This document shows, piece by piece, positions 5,520 through 6,066 of a DNA stretch of 6,066 bases. The number at the start of each line of letters is the position of its first letter. Positions within the stretch are counted from its first letter, which is position 1. Source of the DNA: Aquisalimonas sp. (lineage in GTDB: Bacteria; Pseudomonadota; Gammaproteobacteria; Nitrococcales; Aquisalimonadaceae); contig SKYZ01000165.1 of the NCBI GenBank assembly GCA_007127625.1, forward strand, positions 1-6,066, given 5' to 3'. The position numbers were made by a program, and so were the translations under genes. The notes beneath the pieces were generated by a model. It was not told the DNA's origin. It saw only the letters and a program-made list of their open reading frames with translations, and searched no databases.

Positions 5520-6066
5520 ACCCGTTACTGAAACAGTTCGTCGAGGAGACCCGGGAATTCCTGGAAGACGCGGCCACCGGGCTGCTTGCCCTGGAGAAGA
5601 ACCCGGACGACAGCGACGCCATGGGCCGCGTCTTCCGCGCCATGCACAGCACCAAGGGCGGCTCCGGGCTGTTCGACTTCGACCCCATGACCGACCTGGT
5701 GCACGAGGCGGAAAATCTGCTGGACGAAGTGCGCCACGGCGATCGGGCCATGTCCGCAACGCTGGCGGATCAACTGCTGGACGTGCTGGATCAGGTGACC
5801 CGGTGGATCGATGCCATCGAGCGCGACGAGGTTCTCCCCGCTGATGCGCCCCAGCGCAGCGAGGCCCTGGTCAGTGCGCTGCGTCGGGCGGCGGACGGAG
5901 GGGATGCCGCGGAGGCGATAACGTCCGGCCCGGCGGACACGTCCGATGACACCCCGGCCTCGGAGGACACCGCCGACGCAGAGGCGCCGGAATGGCTGGG
6001 AGCGGTGCCGGACCCGCTGCGGCGGGAACTGGCGCAGCGGGTCCTGCAGGAGCGGGAGCCGGTAAC
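5516..6066 (+). CDS. cheA: Chemotaxis histidine kinase CheA, N-terminal part (3' truncated)
   Basis: Start of the sensor kinase that phosphorylates CheY and CheB. The frame stays open to the window end and gives 183 residues. It begins MNPLLKQFVEETREFLEDA and forms an Hpt (P1) four-helix domain over about residues 1-105. The phospho-accepting His44 sits in FRAMHSTKGGSGLFDF, with the flanking Lys47 and Gly residues expected for CheA. Further helices follow (LVHEAENLLDEV and ADQLLDVLDQVTRWIDAI). Residues about 125-158 form a loose Asp/Glu/Ala/Ser/Thr/Pro linker. A helical stretch starting EWLGAVPDPLRRELAQRV (159-176) may open the next domain. Dimerization, ATPase and CheW-like domains would lie beyond the window. 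The start overlaps the cheY stop as ATGA, with a modest TGGAG at 5504-5508. CheA is called over a stand-alone Hpt protein because of operon context and the Hpt motif, but the catalytic part is not seen. Confidence 0.92.
   Translation, partial: MNPLLKQFVEETREFLEDAATGLLALEKNPDDSDAMGRVFRAMHSTKGGSGLFDFDPMTDLVHEAENLLDEVRHGDRAMSATLADQLLDVLDQVTRWIDAIERDEVLPADAPQRSEALVSALRRAADGGDAAEAITSGPADTSDDTPASEDTADAEAPEWLGAVPDPLRRELAQRVLQEREPV

Noticed and set aside
5503..5844. Plus-strand 113-codon frame over the start of cheA
   Set aside because: It is out of frame with a clear Hpt domain and gives an Arg/Gly-rich translation with no motif.

Overview
This window is one uninterrupted chemosensory (Che) operon on the + strand of a GC-rich bacterium, most likely a proteobacterium. 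The GC content looks like roughly two thirds by eye, and C/G strongly dominates third codon positions. The sequence alone does not settle alpha- versus gammaproteobacteria. Every base lies in or within 2 bases of a gene, and no RNA gene, mobile element, CRISPR array or intergenic promoter is visible.

Layout, left to right: the C-terminal part of a methyl-accepting chemotaxis protein (1-1052, 5' end cut off); a 512-residue scaffold made of three tandem CheW domains (1055-2593); a CheB methylesterase response regulator (2587-3645); a 214-residue HEAT-repeat protein (3645-4289); a CheR methyltransferase (4279-5151); a stand-alone CheY-type receiver (5148-5519); and the start of a CheA histidine kinase with its Hpt domain (5516-6066, 3' end cut off). 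Successive junctions are +2, -7, -1, -11, -4 and -4 bases, so the set looks like a single translationally coupled transcript.

Inferred circuit: the receptor and the triple-CheW scaffold form an array with CheA. CheA phosphorylates its Hpt His44 and passes phosphate to CheY (Asp52) as output and to CheB (Asp53) for feedback. CheR adds, and CheB removes, methyl groups on receptor glutamates to give adaptation. No CheZ, CheD, CheC/X or flagellar gene is visible.

Several features set this apart from an enterobacterial chemotaxis system: the receptor hairpin tip is a variant form, the scaffold is triple-CheW with a degenerate middle domain, a HEAT-repeat protein sits between cheB and cheR, CheR has a Pro variant in its SAM loop, and CheY has His where E. 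coli CheY has Tyr106. Together these suggest an accessory pathway that may control something other than, or as well as, the flagellar motor. The HEAT protein is the least understood part and the best candidate for new biology. Individually the other genes belong to known families.
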